Source: Allobosea sp. (GTDB taxonomy: Bacteria > Pseudomonadota > Alphaproteobacteria > Rhizobiales > Kaistiaceae). Taken from it: a stretch of DNA of 64,000 nt. A program made the translations under genes and the position numbers. The notes beneath the pieces were generated by a model, which saw only the letters and a program-made list of their open reading frames with translations, was not told the DNA's origin and ran no database searches. Shown piece by piece: positions 1-9,972 of this stretch (positions are counted from its first letter, which is position 1; each line of letters begins with the position of its first letter). The stretch spans positions 62,001 to 126,000 of the forward strand of contig JAFKFV010000016.1 of NCBI GenBank assembly GCA_017307955.1, given 5' to 3'.

Positions 1-750
1 CAGGATACCGGCGGCTTCGTCGCCGGCGCCGATGCCGAGTTGACGGACGGCCTTCGTCTCGGCTTTGCCGGCGGCTATGGCTCGACCAGCTATGCGCAGC
101 CGGCGCTCGGCGCCTCGGCGTCGATGACCAGTTGGGACCTCGCGGTCTATGCCGGCGCCGGGCTCGGGCCGCTCGCACTGCGCTTCGGCGGCGCCTATGG
201 CTGGCAGGACATCTCGACCTCGCGGACCGTCACGATGGCGTCGTTCGGCGACGCCCTGTCCGGCGATGTCGACGGCAGTACGGGACAGCTCTTCGCCGAA
301 GTCTCGCATGAAGTCGCGCTCGGGATCACTCGGGTCGAGCCCTTTGCCGGGCTCGCCTATGTCGCCGCCGATCTCGACGGCGCCGGGGAAAGCGGCGGCG
401 CAGCCGCGCTGGCGATCGAACCCGGCAGCCTCTCGAACACCTATTCGACGCTCGGCCTCCGCTTCGCGGCGCCGCTGCCGATCCTCTCCGAGGCCCTGTC
501 GCTGCGTGGCGGGCTTGGCTGGCGCTACGCCTTCGGCGATGTCAGTCCCGTGTCGACGGTCGCTTTCGCGGCGGGCGGCGACGCCTTCACGGTTGTCGGG
601 CCGGCCATCGGCCGGAACACGGCACTCCTCGACCTCGGGGCCAGCTACCGCTTCGGCCAGGCACTCGCGGCTGATATCAGCTACAGCGGCGCCTTCTCCG
701 ACAATGGCCAGTCCAACGGGCTGAACGGCCTGCTTTCCGTCCGGTTCTGA
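1..750 (+). CDS. Autotransporter beta-barrel domain protein (C-terminal part, 5' cut by window)
   Basis: The reading frame is open from base 1, so only the last 249 residues are present. They look like the outer-membrane beta-barrel that ends type V (autotransporter) proteins: alternating Gly/aromatic strands (for example GLRLGFAGGYG), repeated amphipathic strands, and a terminal segment ending in SVRF, the C-terminal Phe being the usual signal for outer-membrane insertion by the BAM complex. The passenger domain lies outside the window, so its function cannot be read. A translation start at position 40 (TTG) exists but is not needed, because the barrel pattern already starts upstream. Family assignment is good; substrate or adhesin role is unknown. 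Confidence 0.75.
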   Translation, partial: QDTGGFVAGADAELTDGLRLGFAGGYGSTSYAQPALGASASMTSWDLAVYAGAGLGPLALRFGGAYGWQDISTSRTVTMASFGDALSGDVDGSTGQLFAEVSHEVALGITRVEPFAGLAYVAADLDGAGESGGAAALAIEPGSLSNTYSTLGLRFAAPLPILSEALSLRGGLGWRYAFGDVSPVSTVAFAAGGDAFTVVGPAIGRNTALLDLGASYRFGQALAADISYSGAFSDNGQSNGLNGLLSVRF

Positions 751-835
751 AGCGGCGGTCCGAACAACCGACTGGCAGCCCTGTCGGGATGCCCGTACCT
801 CGATCGTCCTTGCCTCGACGAGGCGGGAGGATCGG

Positions 836-1618
836 ATGCTGCGGGACAAGGTGGCCGTGATCTATGGCGGCGGCGGCGCGGTGGGCGGCGCGGTCGCCGA
901 GGCATTCGGGCGGCACGGCGCCCATGTCGTGCTGGCCGGGCGGACGGCGGCAAGGCTCGAACGCGTCGCCTGCCGCATTTGGGACAAAGGCGGCCATGCC
1001 GAGGCGATGCCGGTGGACGCGCTCGACGCCGACGCCGTCGAACGCCACATGGCCGCGATCGTCGAGCGCTTCGGCCGCGTCGATATCTCGTTCAACCTGA
1101 TCGATGTCGCCGACATCCAGGGTCCGATGCTGGCGGAGATGCCGGAAGCGGATTTCCTGCAGCCGATCGACCGCGCCATGCGCACGCATTTCCTGACCGC
1201 GACGGCGGCGGCGCGGCGGATGATGCAGAGGAAGAGCGGCGTGATCCTGGCCCTCTCCGCGCAATGCGGACGCCAGGCCTCGCCGACCACCGGCGGCTTC
1301 GGCGTCGCCTGCGCGGCGATCGAGGCGCTGCACCGCCAGCTCGCAGCGGAGCTCGGACCGCACGGGATCCGCGTCGCCTGCATCCGCTCGGCCGGATCGC
1401 CGGACGCGCCGGGCCTTTCCGATCTCTTCGACGCGCAGGCGGCCAAGGAAGGCATTCCGCGCGCCGAGCTCGACGCCCGCTACGGCGCCTCGACCATGCT
1501 CGGCCGGCTGCCGCCTCTCGCCGAGGTCGGCAATGCCGCGGTGCTGCTCGCCTCCGACTATGCAGCCTCGGTGACGGCCGAGATCTTCAACCTGACCGCC
1601 GGGCAACTGGCGGATTGA
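836..1618 (+). CDS. SDR-family protein with altered catalytic residues
   Basis: This 260-residue protein has the Rossmann fold of classical short-chain dehydrogenases: a glycine-rich nucleotide loop (GGGGAVGG, residues 11-18), an Asp at 61 for adenine, and a C-terminal half like other SDRs. The catalytic serine region (S141) remains, but the YxxxK motif reads FGVAC (F155, C159), so both the general-acid Tyr and the Lys appear lost, and the usual NNAG reads NLID. It may be a non-catalytic NAD(P)-binding protein or use different chemistry. A strong GGGAGGA Shine-Dalgarno sits just before the ATG. It stands alone, convergent with the next gene. Confidence 0.75.
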   Translation: MLRDKVAVIYGGGGAVGGAVAEAFGRHGAHVVLAGRTAARLERVACRIWDKGGHAEAMPVDALDADAVERHMAAIVERFGRVDISFNLIDVADIQGPMLAEMPEADFLQPIDRAMRTHFLTATAAARRMMQRKSGVILALSAQCGRQASPTTGGFGVACAAIEALHRQLAAELGPHGIRVACIRSAGSPDAPGLSDLFDAQAAKEGIPRAELDARYGASTMLGRLPPLAEVGNAAVLLASDYAASVTAEIFNLTAGQLAD

Positions 1619-1639
1619 GGGCGGCGCGGCGCCGCCCTC
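1617..1639. terminator. Putative bidirectional stem-loop between convergent genes
   Basis: A perfect 10-bp stem (GAGGGCGGCG / CGCCGCCCTC) with a 3-base loop starts inside the stop codon of the SDR gene and lies 7 bases from the stop of the convergent epimerase gene. It lacks a clear T-run, so it may act as a transcript-end stabiliser rather than a classical intrinsic terminator. Confidence 0.5.
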
Positions 1640-1645
1640 ACCGGC

Positions 1646-2488
1646 TCAGCGCCAGTTATAGGCCGGCTTGTAGCCGAGCATCTTCTTTGCCTTGTCGATC
1701 GAGAGCAGCGTCTCGTGCGGGCCGAAGGCGCGCTTGCGGGTGACGCCGGGGAAGACGGTGTCGAGCAGTTCCTCGTTCGGCTTGCTCATGACGCCGTCCT
1801 CATTGGCGATGATGAACACCTCGGCGCCGGAGAGCTTCGATTCGAGCGCGAGGCGGACGGCCTGCGCCGCGTCGCGGGCGTCGATATAGGCCCAGAGGTT
1901 CCATTTGCGCGCGTTGACGTCCTTGTCGAAATCCGGGAATTCCGAATAGCGATAAGGCGCCATGATGTTGGAGAAGCGGAGGCCGAAGATCTTGAACGAC
2001 GGATCCCAGCGGCAGAACTCCTTCGCCATCTCCTCGGAGAGGAACTTCGACAGCGAATAGGCGCTCTCGGGCCGGCCGCGATACTCTTCGTCGACCGGCA
2101 CATAAGGCGGCGGGGTCGTGAAGGGCAGGCCGAGCACTGTCTCGCTCGACGCCCAGACGACATTGCGGATGCCGAGGACGCGCGCCGCCTCGAAGATATT
2201 GTAGGTCGAGATCATGTTGGTCTCGAAGATCACATGGTTCGGCGCGAGGCCCGGCGCCGGAATGGCGGCCAGATGCACGATGCCGGTGACGTTCGAGACG
2301 CGCTCGTCGATCGCGGAGAGCGCGGCCATGGTCTGGCCGAAATCTGTCAGGTCGGCGCGCGAGAACTTGACGCCCTGCCCGGCCGGCTGCGGCGCGCTGT
2401 CGATCGACGCCACGTCGTAACCATGCGAAACGAGATCCTCGATCACGGCCCGCCCGGCGAGCCCGCTGCCACCCGTCACGACGATCAT
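1646..2488 (-). CDS. NAD-dependent epimerase/dehydratase (extended SDR)
   Basis: A 280-residue extended SDR. The NAD-binding loop TGGSGLAG is at residues 5-12, an acidic residue (D30) follows beta-2 as expected for NAD(H), and the catalytic YSLSK has Y144 and K148 with serines near 114-115. This family acts on nucleotide sugars or sugar acids (UDP-glucose 4-epimerase, uronate dehydrogenase and relatives); the substrate cannot be told from the sequence. The ATG is preceded by AGGAGG on the minus strand. It is monocistronic and convergent with the SDR gene upstream in the window. Confidence 0.85.
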   Translation of the reverse strand: MIVVTGGSGLAGRAVIEDLVSHGYDVASIDSAPQPAGQGVKFSRADLTDFGQTMAALSAIDERVSNVTGIVHLAAIPAPGLAPNHVIFETNMISTYNIFEAARVLGIRNVVWASSETVLGLPFTTPPPYVPVDEEYRGRPESAYSLSKFLSEEMAKEFCRWDPSFKIFGLRFSNIMAPYRYSEFPDFDKDVNARKWNLWAYIDARDAAQAVRLALESKLSGAEVFIIANEDGVMSKPNEELLDTVFPGVTRKRAFGPHETLLSIDKAKKMLGYKPAYNWR

Positions 2489-2577
2489 GCTGGTCCTCCT
2501 GAATCGATTTTAGGGATCGTGATGCAACTTAGGGCGGGAGCCTCGACCGCGCCAGCACCAAGCAGGAGATCCGCGCC

Positions 2578-2928
2578 ATGGACCGCATCCTTCTTCTCGC
2601 CGCAGGCCTCGCCGGTGCCGCCGGCGTCGCCCTCGCAGCGGCCGGCGCCCATATCGTCGGCGCCGAGCGGCTCGCCACCGCCGGGCAGATCGCGATGGCG
2701 CAGGCCCCCGCCCTGCTCGCGCTCGGGCTCTATGGCCGCGCGGCGAGCAGGACGATGCTCATCGCGGGCCTCGTCATCGCCGCCGGCCTCCTCGTCTTCG
2801 CCGGCGCGCTCGCCTTTCACGACCTCTCCGGCAGCGCGGCGCTCGCCTTCGCGGCCCCCTGGGGCGGCACGGCGATGATCCTCGGCTGGCTCGCGCTCGG
2901 GGTGGCGGCGGTCATCCGCAGGCGCTGA
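2578..2928 (+). CDS. DUF423 small membrane protein
   Basis: A 116-residue, very hydrophobic protein with about four membrane segments and the DUF423 (YgdD-like) pattern: a Gly/Ala-rich first helix followed by GAHIVGAERLATAGQIAMAQ, and a C-terminal GGTAMILGWLALG segment. Members are inner-membrane proteins of unknown function, widespread in Proteobacteria. The length fits the family. It lies alone, about 70 bases before prfC, on the same strand, so shared transcription is possible. No function beyond membrane location is claimed. Confidence 0.8.
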   Translation: MDRILLLAAGLAGAAGVALAAAGAHIVGAERLATAGQIAMAQAPALLALGLYGRAASRTMLIAGLVIAAGLLVFAGALAFHDLSGSAALAFAAPWGGTAMILGWLALGVAAVIRRR

Positions 2929-2997
2929 GGTCTGGTCTTTCGCTGCGTGGTCGTCTAACCATGCGGCCCGAAGCCAACACCGCCTGACACCGAGCCC

Positions 2998-4584
<1,587 letters not shown>

Positions 4585-5142
4585 TCGGGTCGAAGCGATA
4601 ATCGAGCCAGACGATGCCGGCGGCGAGCGGTTCAGCCGCGGCCAGGCGGACGCTGCGGGCGAAGCCGTTCGGCGGGAAGGTCGGATGGCCGCCGCCGACG
4701 ATCTCCGGCACGACGAAGAGTTCCAACCGGTCGAGTGCGCCGCGCTCGATGAAGGCCTGCTGCAGGCGGCCGCCGCCGACGACCCAGACATCGCCATCGG
4801 TGAAGCTCCGGCACTCCGCGACCAGGACCGCGATGTCGCCGCCGCGCAGCTCCAGCTGGCCGATCGGATCCTCGAGCGGCCGGCTGGTCACGACGAGGGC
4901 GCGCTGTTCGCCATAGGGCCAGCCGATCCCGAGCGTGGTGATCGCGTCATAGGTCGCCCGGCCCATGACGACGGTGCCGATCTCGCCGATGAAACGGTCA
5001 TAGGCCCGCGCGCCGAGATCGACGGCATCGTATTTCCTCAGCCAGTCGATGCCGCCATCGGCGGCCGCGATATAGCCATCGACACTCACGCCCATATAGC
5101 CTCGGATCGTTGCCATCGGTCGCCTCCTCTGCGCATTATTTA

Positions 5143-5160
5143 TAAACGAATATTCATTCA
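5143..5160. promoter_or_regulatory. Putative TetR operator in a 47-bp divergent spacer
   Basis: An AT-rich imperfect palindrome with half-sites TAAACGAAT and ATTCATTCA (7 of 9 positions symmetric, centred on GAATATTC) fills most of the spacer between the reductase and TetR starts. Such GAATATTC-centred palindromes are common for TetR-family autoregulators. It ends 3 bases before the TetR ATG, so repressor binding would block both promoters. Confidence 0.5.
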
Positions 5161-5163
5161 CTA

Positions 5164-5733
5164 ATGGATGGTCAAGTGGCCCGCCCCCGCTCCGTCTCCG
5201 ATTCTGATCTCCTCGATGCCGCCCTGTCGCTGCTGCTGAAGGGCGGGCCGGAGTCCGTGACCTTCGCCGCCGTCAGCGCGGCGACGCAGCTGGCGCCGGC
5301 GACGCTGGTGCAGCGCTTCGGCAGCAAGGCGGGGCTGCTCAAGGTGGCGCTCGTCAGGGCCTGGGATCTTCTCGACGCCGAGACCGAAGCGGCCGCGGCC
5401 GCCACGGCGCCGACGTCCGAGGGCGCGGTCGCGATGCTGGTGCGTCTTTCCGCCGACTATCCGGAAGGCGACGCCTTTGCCGACCAGCTGCTGCTGTTGC
5501 GGGAGGATCTGCGCGACCCCGAGCTTCGCCTTCGCGGCGCCGCCTGGCGCGCGCGCCTCACCGCGCTGCTGGCGCCACGGCTCGCCGACGCGGCCGGCCC
5601 GCGCGAGGATCGCGCCCGCGAGATGTCGGCCCTCTGGCAGGGGGCCCTGATCTGGTGGGCCTTCGAGCGCGACGGCAGCGCCGCCAAGAGTGTCGAGGCG
5701 ACGCTGCGAGACTGGTGCGCCCGCCTCGGCTGA
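5164..5733 (+). CDS. TetR-family transcriptional regulator
   Basis: A 189-residue protein with the TetR N-terminal helix-turn-helix (residues about 8-55: SDSDLLDAALSLLLKGGPE then LAPATLVQRFGSKAGLLKVAL, where FGSK is the typical end of the recognition helix). The C-terminal ligand domain is unlike any I can name. It is divergent from the DHFR-like reductase and probably represses it and itself through the palindrome in the shared spacer. No Shine-Dalgarno precedes the ATG and the operator almost touches it, so the mRNA may be leaderless or nearly so. Confidence 0.85.
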   Translation: MDGQVARPRSVSDSDLLDAALSLLLKGGPESVTFAAVSAATQLAPATLVQRFGSKAGLLKVALVRAWDLLDAETEAAAAATAPTSEGAVAMLVRLSADYPEGDAFADQLLLLREDLRDPELRLRGAAWRARLTALLAPRLADAAGPREDRAREMSALWQGALIWWAFERDGSAAKSVEATLRDWCARLG

Positions 5734-5845
5734 AGAGAGGTGGGACACGCCCGGGCCGCCGGCGTCGGGTCGCCTGGCCGGAAGCGCGTTGATTGTGGCG
5801 AGTGAATCCGCTAAGGGGCCGCCATAGCATCAGCGGGACATGTCC

Positions 5846-6817
5846 ATGCGCGAGATTGCGGTTTTCGGCGGCCAGGCCAACCCCGAACTCGCCGAGGAGA
5901 TTTGCGCCCATCTCCATGTCCCCTTGCTGCCGACGCGGCTGAAGCGCTTCTCGAACGACTGTCTTGAAGTACAGCTGCAGGCCAATTGCCGGGATCAGGA
6001 CGTCTTCCTCATCCAGCCGCTGAATGCGCCGGTGCAGGAAAACCTGTTCGAGCTCATGCTGATGCTCAATGCGGCGCGCGGCGCCTCCGCGGCGCGGATC
6101 ACGGCCGTCATTCCCTATTTCTCCTATGCCCGCTCGGACAAGAAGGACGCGCCGCGCATTTCGCTCGGCGGCCGTCTCGTCGCCGACCTTCTGTCGACCG
6201 CGGGCGCGGACCGCGTTCTGACGATGACGCTGCATTCGCCGCAGGTGCACGGCTTCTTCAGCGTGCCCGTCGACCAGCTTCACGCGCTCGACGAACTGGC
6301 GGCGCATTGCCAGGGCTATGACCTCAGCCGCGTGGTGGTGGTCTCGCCCGATCTCGGCAATGCGAAGAACGCGGCGGCTTTCGCGAAGCGGTTGAATGCG
6401 CCGGTCGCGGCCGGCGCGAAGGAGCGCATCAGCGACACCAAGGTGCGCATCTCGGCGATCATCGGCGATGTGCGCGACCGCGACGTGATCGTTCTCGACG
6501 ACGAGATCGCGAGCGGCGGATCGGTGCTGGAACTGCTGCAGCATCTGCGCGCCGGTGGGGCGCGTTCGGTGCGCATCGCGACGACCCATGGCATCTTCGC
6601 CGGCGAGAGCATCAGCCGCCTCGCGGCCGAGCCCGACATCGTCGAGATCGTCTGCACCAATACGGTGCCCGTGCCGGCGGCGAAGCGCGTGCCGAAGCTG
6701 ACCGTGCTCTCCGTGGCACCGGCGCTCGCGGAAGCCATGCGGCGCATCAATTGCGGCGAATCCGTCAGTGCGCTCTTCTTCGCCGACACGGACGCGGCCA
6801 GGATCGCCGCGGAGTAG
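5846..6817 (+). CDS. Ribose-phosphate pyrophosphokinase-like protein (divergent PRPP synthetase)
   Basis: A class I PRPP synthetase homologue of 323 residues. It keeps the ATP-site block PYFSYARSDKK (residues 90-100), the Mg-binding His in LHSPQVHGFF (H130) and a PRPP-binding loop VIVLDDEIASGGS (214-226). The loop departs from the usual DDMIDTGGT, and the central GGxxRA segment reads DLGNAKNAAAFAKRL, so it is probably a paralogue of housekeeping prs, used in ribose-5-phosphate to PRPP conversion or a related reaction. The start at 5846 is preferred because GGGA lies 8 bases upstream; an in-frame ATG at 5840 sits too close to it. It is followed 20 bases later by the MmcQ gene. Confidence 0.8.
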   Translation: MREIAVFGGQANPELAEEICAHLHVPLLPTRLKRFSNDCLEVQLQANCRDQDVFLIQPLNAPVQENLFELMLMLNAARGASAARITAVIPYFSYARSDKKDAPRISLGGRLVADLLSTAGADRVLTMTLHSPQVHGFFSVPVDQLHALDELAAHCQGYDLSRVVVVSPDLGNAKNAAAFAKRLNAPVAAGAKERISDTKVRISAIIGDVRDRDVIVLDDEIASGGSVLELLQHLRAGGARSVRIATTHGIFAGESISRLAAEPDIVEIVCTNTVPVPAAKRVPKLTVLSVAPALAEAMRRINCGESVSALFFADTDAARIAAE

Positions 6818-6837
6818 CCACGACAGGGGCTCGCGAC

Positions 6838-7194
6838 ATGCCCGTCACCGCCGACGATCTCCGCCGCCTCTTTCTCGCGCTGCCCGGCGTTCAGGAATCG
6901 ACGCATCACGGCACGATGTCCTTCGTCGTCGGCAAGCGCTTCCTCGGGCGCATCCGCGACGAGGGCACGGTCTTCGCCCTCCCCTGCGATCCGGGCGAGC
7001 GCGACTTCCTGATCGAGGTCGAGCCCGAGACCTTCTTCATCACCGACCATTATCGCGGCTATGCCTATGTGCTCGTCCGCCTCGCCGCCACCGATCCCGA
7101 TCGCCTCGCCCCGCTCGTGACGCGGGCCTGGCGGGCGGCGGCGCCGAAACGCATGGTCGCCGCCTTCGACCGGGACGCCGCCGGAAGCGCTTGA
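6838..7194 (+). CDS. MmcQ/YjbR family protein
   Basis: A 118-residue MmcQ/YjbR-like protein (CyaY-like fold), with the family pattern LPGVQESTHHGTMSFVVGKRFLGRI and the later block FFITDHYRGYAYVLVRLA. Members are small cytoplasmic proteins sometimes called DNA-binding, but the biochemical role is unsettled. The ATG at 6838 gives the conserved N terminus; a longer frame upstream would run back into the PRPP synthetase gene. It probably shares a transcript with that gene, from which it is separated by 20 bases. Confidence 0.8.
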   Translation: MPVTADDLRRLFLALPGVQESTHHGTMSFVVGKRFLGRIRDEGTVFALPCDPGERDFLIEVEPETFFITDHYRGYAYVLVRLAATDPDRLAPLVTRAWRAAAPKRMVAAFDRDAAGSA

Positions 7195-7223
7195 CCGTCG
7201 CTGTTGTCCTGTTATCGTAAGTC

Positions 7224-7556
7224 ATGACTTACCAATCAGATCGATGGGCTGCCCTCGGCGACCCGATGCGGCGCGCGATTCTGGAGCGCCTCGGCCGTGG
7301 ACCGCAGCCGGTCGGGCGGCTGGCCGAGGGCCTCCCGGTCAGCCGGCCGGCGGTCTCGCAGCATTTGAAAGTGCTGAAGGAGGCGGGCCTGGTGCAGGAC
7401 GAGGCGGAGGGAACGCGGCGCATCTACCGGATCGATCCGGCCGGCCTTGGCGAGATCCGCCGCTGGCTCGACCAGTTCTGGGACGACGCGCTGGCCGCCT
7501 TCGCCGCCGAGGCGGACCGAAGGGACGAGACGACGGGAAAGGAAGACGACGCATGA
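7224..7556 (+). CDS. ArsR-family regulator paired with an AHSA1 gene
   Basis: A 110-residue winged-helix repressor: GDPMRRAILERLGRGPQPVGRLAEGLPVSRPAVSQHL is the helix-turn-helix and the wing follows (AEGTRRIYRIDPAGL). It belongs to the metal-free ArsR subgroup that is commonly encoded directly upstream of an AHSA1/SRPBCC gene, as here. Its stop overlaps the next start by 4 bases (ATGA), which indicates translational coupling. No cysteine metal site is visible. The effector is unknown. Confidence 0.9.
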   Translation: MTYQSDRWAALGDPMRRAILERLGRGPQPVGRLAEGLPVSRPAVSQHLKVLKEAGLVQDEAEGTRRIYRIDPAGLGEIRRWLDQFWDDALAAFAAEADRRDETTGKEDDA

Positions 7557-8026
7557 ACCAGATCATCCGCCCGGAGCCGGTGCGCCGCTCCGTCACGCTC
7601 AAGGCCGATCCGGCGCGCGCCTTCGAGGTGTTCGCGGCCGGCATGGACCGCTGGTGGCCGCGCACGCATTCGGTCGGGTCCTCGCCGCAGCGGCGCGTCG
7701 TGCTGGAGCCCGTCGCCGGCGGCCGCTGGTACGAGATCGGCGAGGACGGCTCGGAATGCCTCTGGGGCAAGGTGCTCGCCTATGAGCCGCCGGCGCGCCT
7801 CCTGCTCGCCTGGCAGATCGACGTCGACTGGCGCTACGATCCCTCGCTGGTGACCGAGGTCGAGGTCCGCTTCACGCCGCTCGCCGAAGGCGGCACGCGG
7901 GTCGATCTCGAACATCGCGACCTCGAGCGCTTCGGCGACAAGGCCGAGATCGTGCGGCCGATGCTCGATTCCCCCGGCGGCTGGCAGGGGCTGCTGGCGC
8001 TGTTCGGCGGCGTTGCCGACGGCTGA
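7553..8026 (+). CDS. SRPBCC (AHSA1-like) domain protein
   Basis: A 157-residue single-domain protein of the START/SRPBCC superfamily, AHSA1-like branch: RRSVTLKADPARAFEVFAAG at the start, GRWYEIGEDGSECLWGKVLAYEPPARLLLAWQI in the centre (here described, not one motif) and GGTRVDLEHRDLERFG near the end. The fold makes a hydrophobic cavity for small ligands. It is translationally coupled to the ArsR gene, and such pairs probably sense or dispose of a small molecule together. The ligand cannot be deduced. Confidence 0.88.
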   Translation: MNQIIRPEPVRRSVTLKADPARAFEVFAAGMDRWWPRTHSVGSSPQRRVVLEPVAGGRWYEIGEDGSECLWGKVLAYEPPARLLLAWQIDVDWRYDPSLVTEVEVRFTPLAEGGTRVDLEHRDLERFGDKAEIVRPMLDSPGGWQGLLALFGGVADG

Positions 8027-8113
8027 ACGCGAGCCTCCGGCCAGCGGCGGCATTGCATTCTCGGCGCTAGAATGTCAGGTGTCGCCGATCATGTGCCGTT
8101 CGGAGGTTTCCCC

Positions 8114-9319
8114 ATGCTGAAGGCCGGGTTGCGGCTGCTCTCCGTTATTTGCCTCGCCACCGCCGCCGGTGCGGCCGGCGCGGCGACCTGCAGCAACAAC
8201 GGCGCAGGCTTCCCGGCCTGGCTGCAGGCCTTCAAGAGCGAGGCGGTCGCGGCCGGCATCTCGCCGCAGACGGTTTCGGGGGCGCTGGACGGCCTCTCCT
8301 ACGCGCCCGACGTCATCCAGAAGGATCGCGCGCAGAGCGTCTTCGCGCAGAACTTCCTGCAGTTCTCCGACCGCATGGTCGCGAAATACCGGATGCAGAA
8401 GGGCGCACAGCTCATCAAGAGCAATGCCAAGACCTTCGCGCGCATCGACAAGGACTATGGCGTCCCGGCGCCGGTGATCGTCGCCTTCTGGGGCCTCGAG
8501 ACCGATTTCGGCGCCAATCTCGGCGACCTCCCGACGCTGCGCTCGCTGGCGACGCTCGCTTATGACTGCCGCCGCCCCGATCTCTTCCGCGACCAGCTGC
8601 TGGCGGCGCTGACCATCATCGAGCGCGGCGATCTGACGGCTGCCGAGATGAAGGGCCCCTGGGCCGGCGAACTTGGCCAGGTGCAGTTCCTCGCCACGCA
8701 TTACCGCGATTTCGCGGTCGACTATGACGGCGACGGCAAGCGCGACCTCCTGCATTCGACGCCGGATGTGCTCGCCTCGGCGGCGGCGCTGCTGGTTCAT
8801 GAAGGCTGGCGGCGCGGCGAGCCTTGGCTGACCGAGGTCAAGGTTCCGGCCAATATGGACTGGTCGCAGTCCGACCTCTCGATCCGCAAGACGGTCGCCG
8901 AATGGCAGAGCCTCGGCGTGACCGCGGCGCCGGGTTCGACGCTCGGGCCGGCCGGACTTCCCGCCGCGCTGATCCTGCCGATGGGCCGCAACGGCCCGGC
9001 CTTTCTCGGCTATGCGAATTTCGACGTCTATCTCGAATGGAACCAGTCCTTCGTCTATGCGCTGACGGCCGCCTATTACGCGACCCGCCTCGCCGGCGCG
9101 CCGCCGGTCAGCCGCGGCGGCAAGGTCGATGCGCTCTCGTTCAAGCAGGTTCAGGAACTTCAGCGGCTGCTGGCGCAGCGCGGCCATCCGGTCGGCAAGG
9201 CCGACGGCATGATCGGCTCGGGCACGCGAGCCGCCGTCCGCGCCGCGCAGCTCGAACTCGGCCTGCCGCCGGATGCCTATCCGGACATGGCGCTCTTGAC
9301 GGCGCTTCGCGGCGGCTGA
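8114..9319 (+). CDS. Lytic murein transglycosylase (MltB type) with peptidoglycan-binding domain
   Basis: A 401-residue secreted protein. Residues 1-24 form a signal peptide ending in an AAGAAGAA-type stretch; the next Cys is not in a clear lipobox. The catalytic domain is of the MltB/SLT type with the acid Glu at E129 in FWGLETDFGAN and the following GELGQVQFLATHYRDFAVDYDGDGKRDL region that is typical of the family. Residues about 335-401 form a PG_binding_1 domain. The enzyme cleaves the MurNAc-GlcNAc bond of peptidoglycan in the periplasm and makes 1,6-anhydro ends. GGAGGT lies 7 bases before the chosen ATG. It is a single gene. Confidence 0.92.
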   Translation: MLKAGLRLLSVICLATAAGAAGAATCSNNGAGFPAWLQAFKSEAVAAGISPQTVSGALDGLSYAPDVIQKDRAQSVFAQNFLQFSDRMVAKYRMQKGAQLIKSNAKTFARIDKDYGVPAPVIVAFWGLETDFGANLGDLPTLRSLATLAYDCRRPDLFRDQLLAALTIIERGDLTAAEMKGPWAGELGQVQFLATHYRDFAVDYDGDGKRDLLHSTPDVLASAAALLVHEGWRRGEPWLTEVKVPANMDWSQSDLSIRKTVAEWQSLGVTAAPGSTLGPAGLPAALILPMGRNGPAFLGYANFDVYLEWNQSFVYALTAAYYATRLAGAPPVSRGGKVDALSFKQVQELQRLLAQRGHPVGKADGMIGSGTRAAVRAAQLELGLPPDAYPDMALLTALRGG

Positions 9320-9357
9320 AAAGTACCGGGGTTTACCCTGGGTTGGGAGGCCCGGCG

Positions 9358-9828
9358 ATGACCTTGACCGTCTGGGCCTGGCTGGCGCTCGGCGCCTATA
9401 CCATCCATATCTGCGAGGAATATTTTCTCGACTGGCGCGACTGGGCGCGGGCGGTGATCGGCCTTCCCGTGACCTGGGCGGATTTCGGCGTCGTCAACGG
9501 CGCCGTAATCGCGCTCGGCATCGTGCAGGCCGAGCTTGCGGGGAGCCTGCCTCTCATACCGCTCGTCTACGCGGCCTTGCTGATCATCAACGCGACCTTC
9601 TTCCATGTCGGCCCGTTCGTGAAGACGCGCGGGCGCTTCTCGCCAGGGCTGATCAGCGCGGTGATCCTGTTCTACCCGATCGCCATCGGCACCTATCGCG
9701 AAGCGGCGCTCTCGGGCGATCTCGGCCTCGGCACGCTGCTCGGCTCGGTCGTCGGCGGCGCGCTGTTGATGGCGATGCCGATCGTCTTGCTGAAGCTCCG
9801 CGACCGGCCCTATTTCCGCCAGTCCTGA
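9358..9828 (+). CDS. HXXEE domain membrane protein
   Basis: A 156-residue membrane protein with about four or five hydrophobic segments. The N-terminal segment carries HICEE (residues 17-21), the motif that names the HXXEE family, followed by a second conserved His in NATFFHVGPF. The motif residues could form a metal or proton site in the membrane, but no function is established for the family. GGGAGG precedes the ATG. It follows the transglycosylase on the same strand by 38 bases; a functional link is not evident. Confidence 0.8.
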   Translation: MTLTVWAWLALGAYTIHICEEYFLDWRDWARAVIGLPVTWADFGVVNGAVIALGIVQAELAGSLPLIPLVYAALLIINATFFHVGPFVKTRGRFSPGLISAVILFYPIAIGTYREAALSGDLGLGTLLGSVVGGALLMAMPIVLLKLRDRPYFRQS

Positions 9829-9972
9829 GGCGCGCCGGCCCTGTTGTGAGCGCCATCACTTGCGCAGGTCTTCCGATCGCTTTAGCGCACCCAGCGGGGG
9901 GACCAAACGCCTCCGGAACCGCTACCATGGCGACGGCGCCGGGAGAGCGCTGCACCGTCCGGGGAAACGGGA

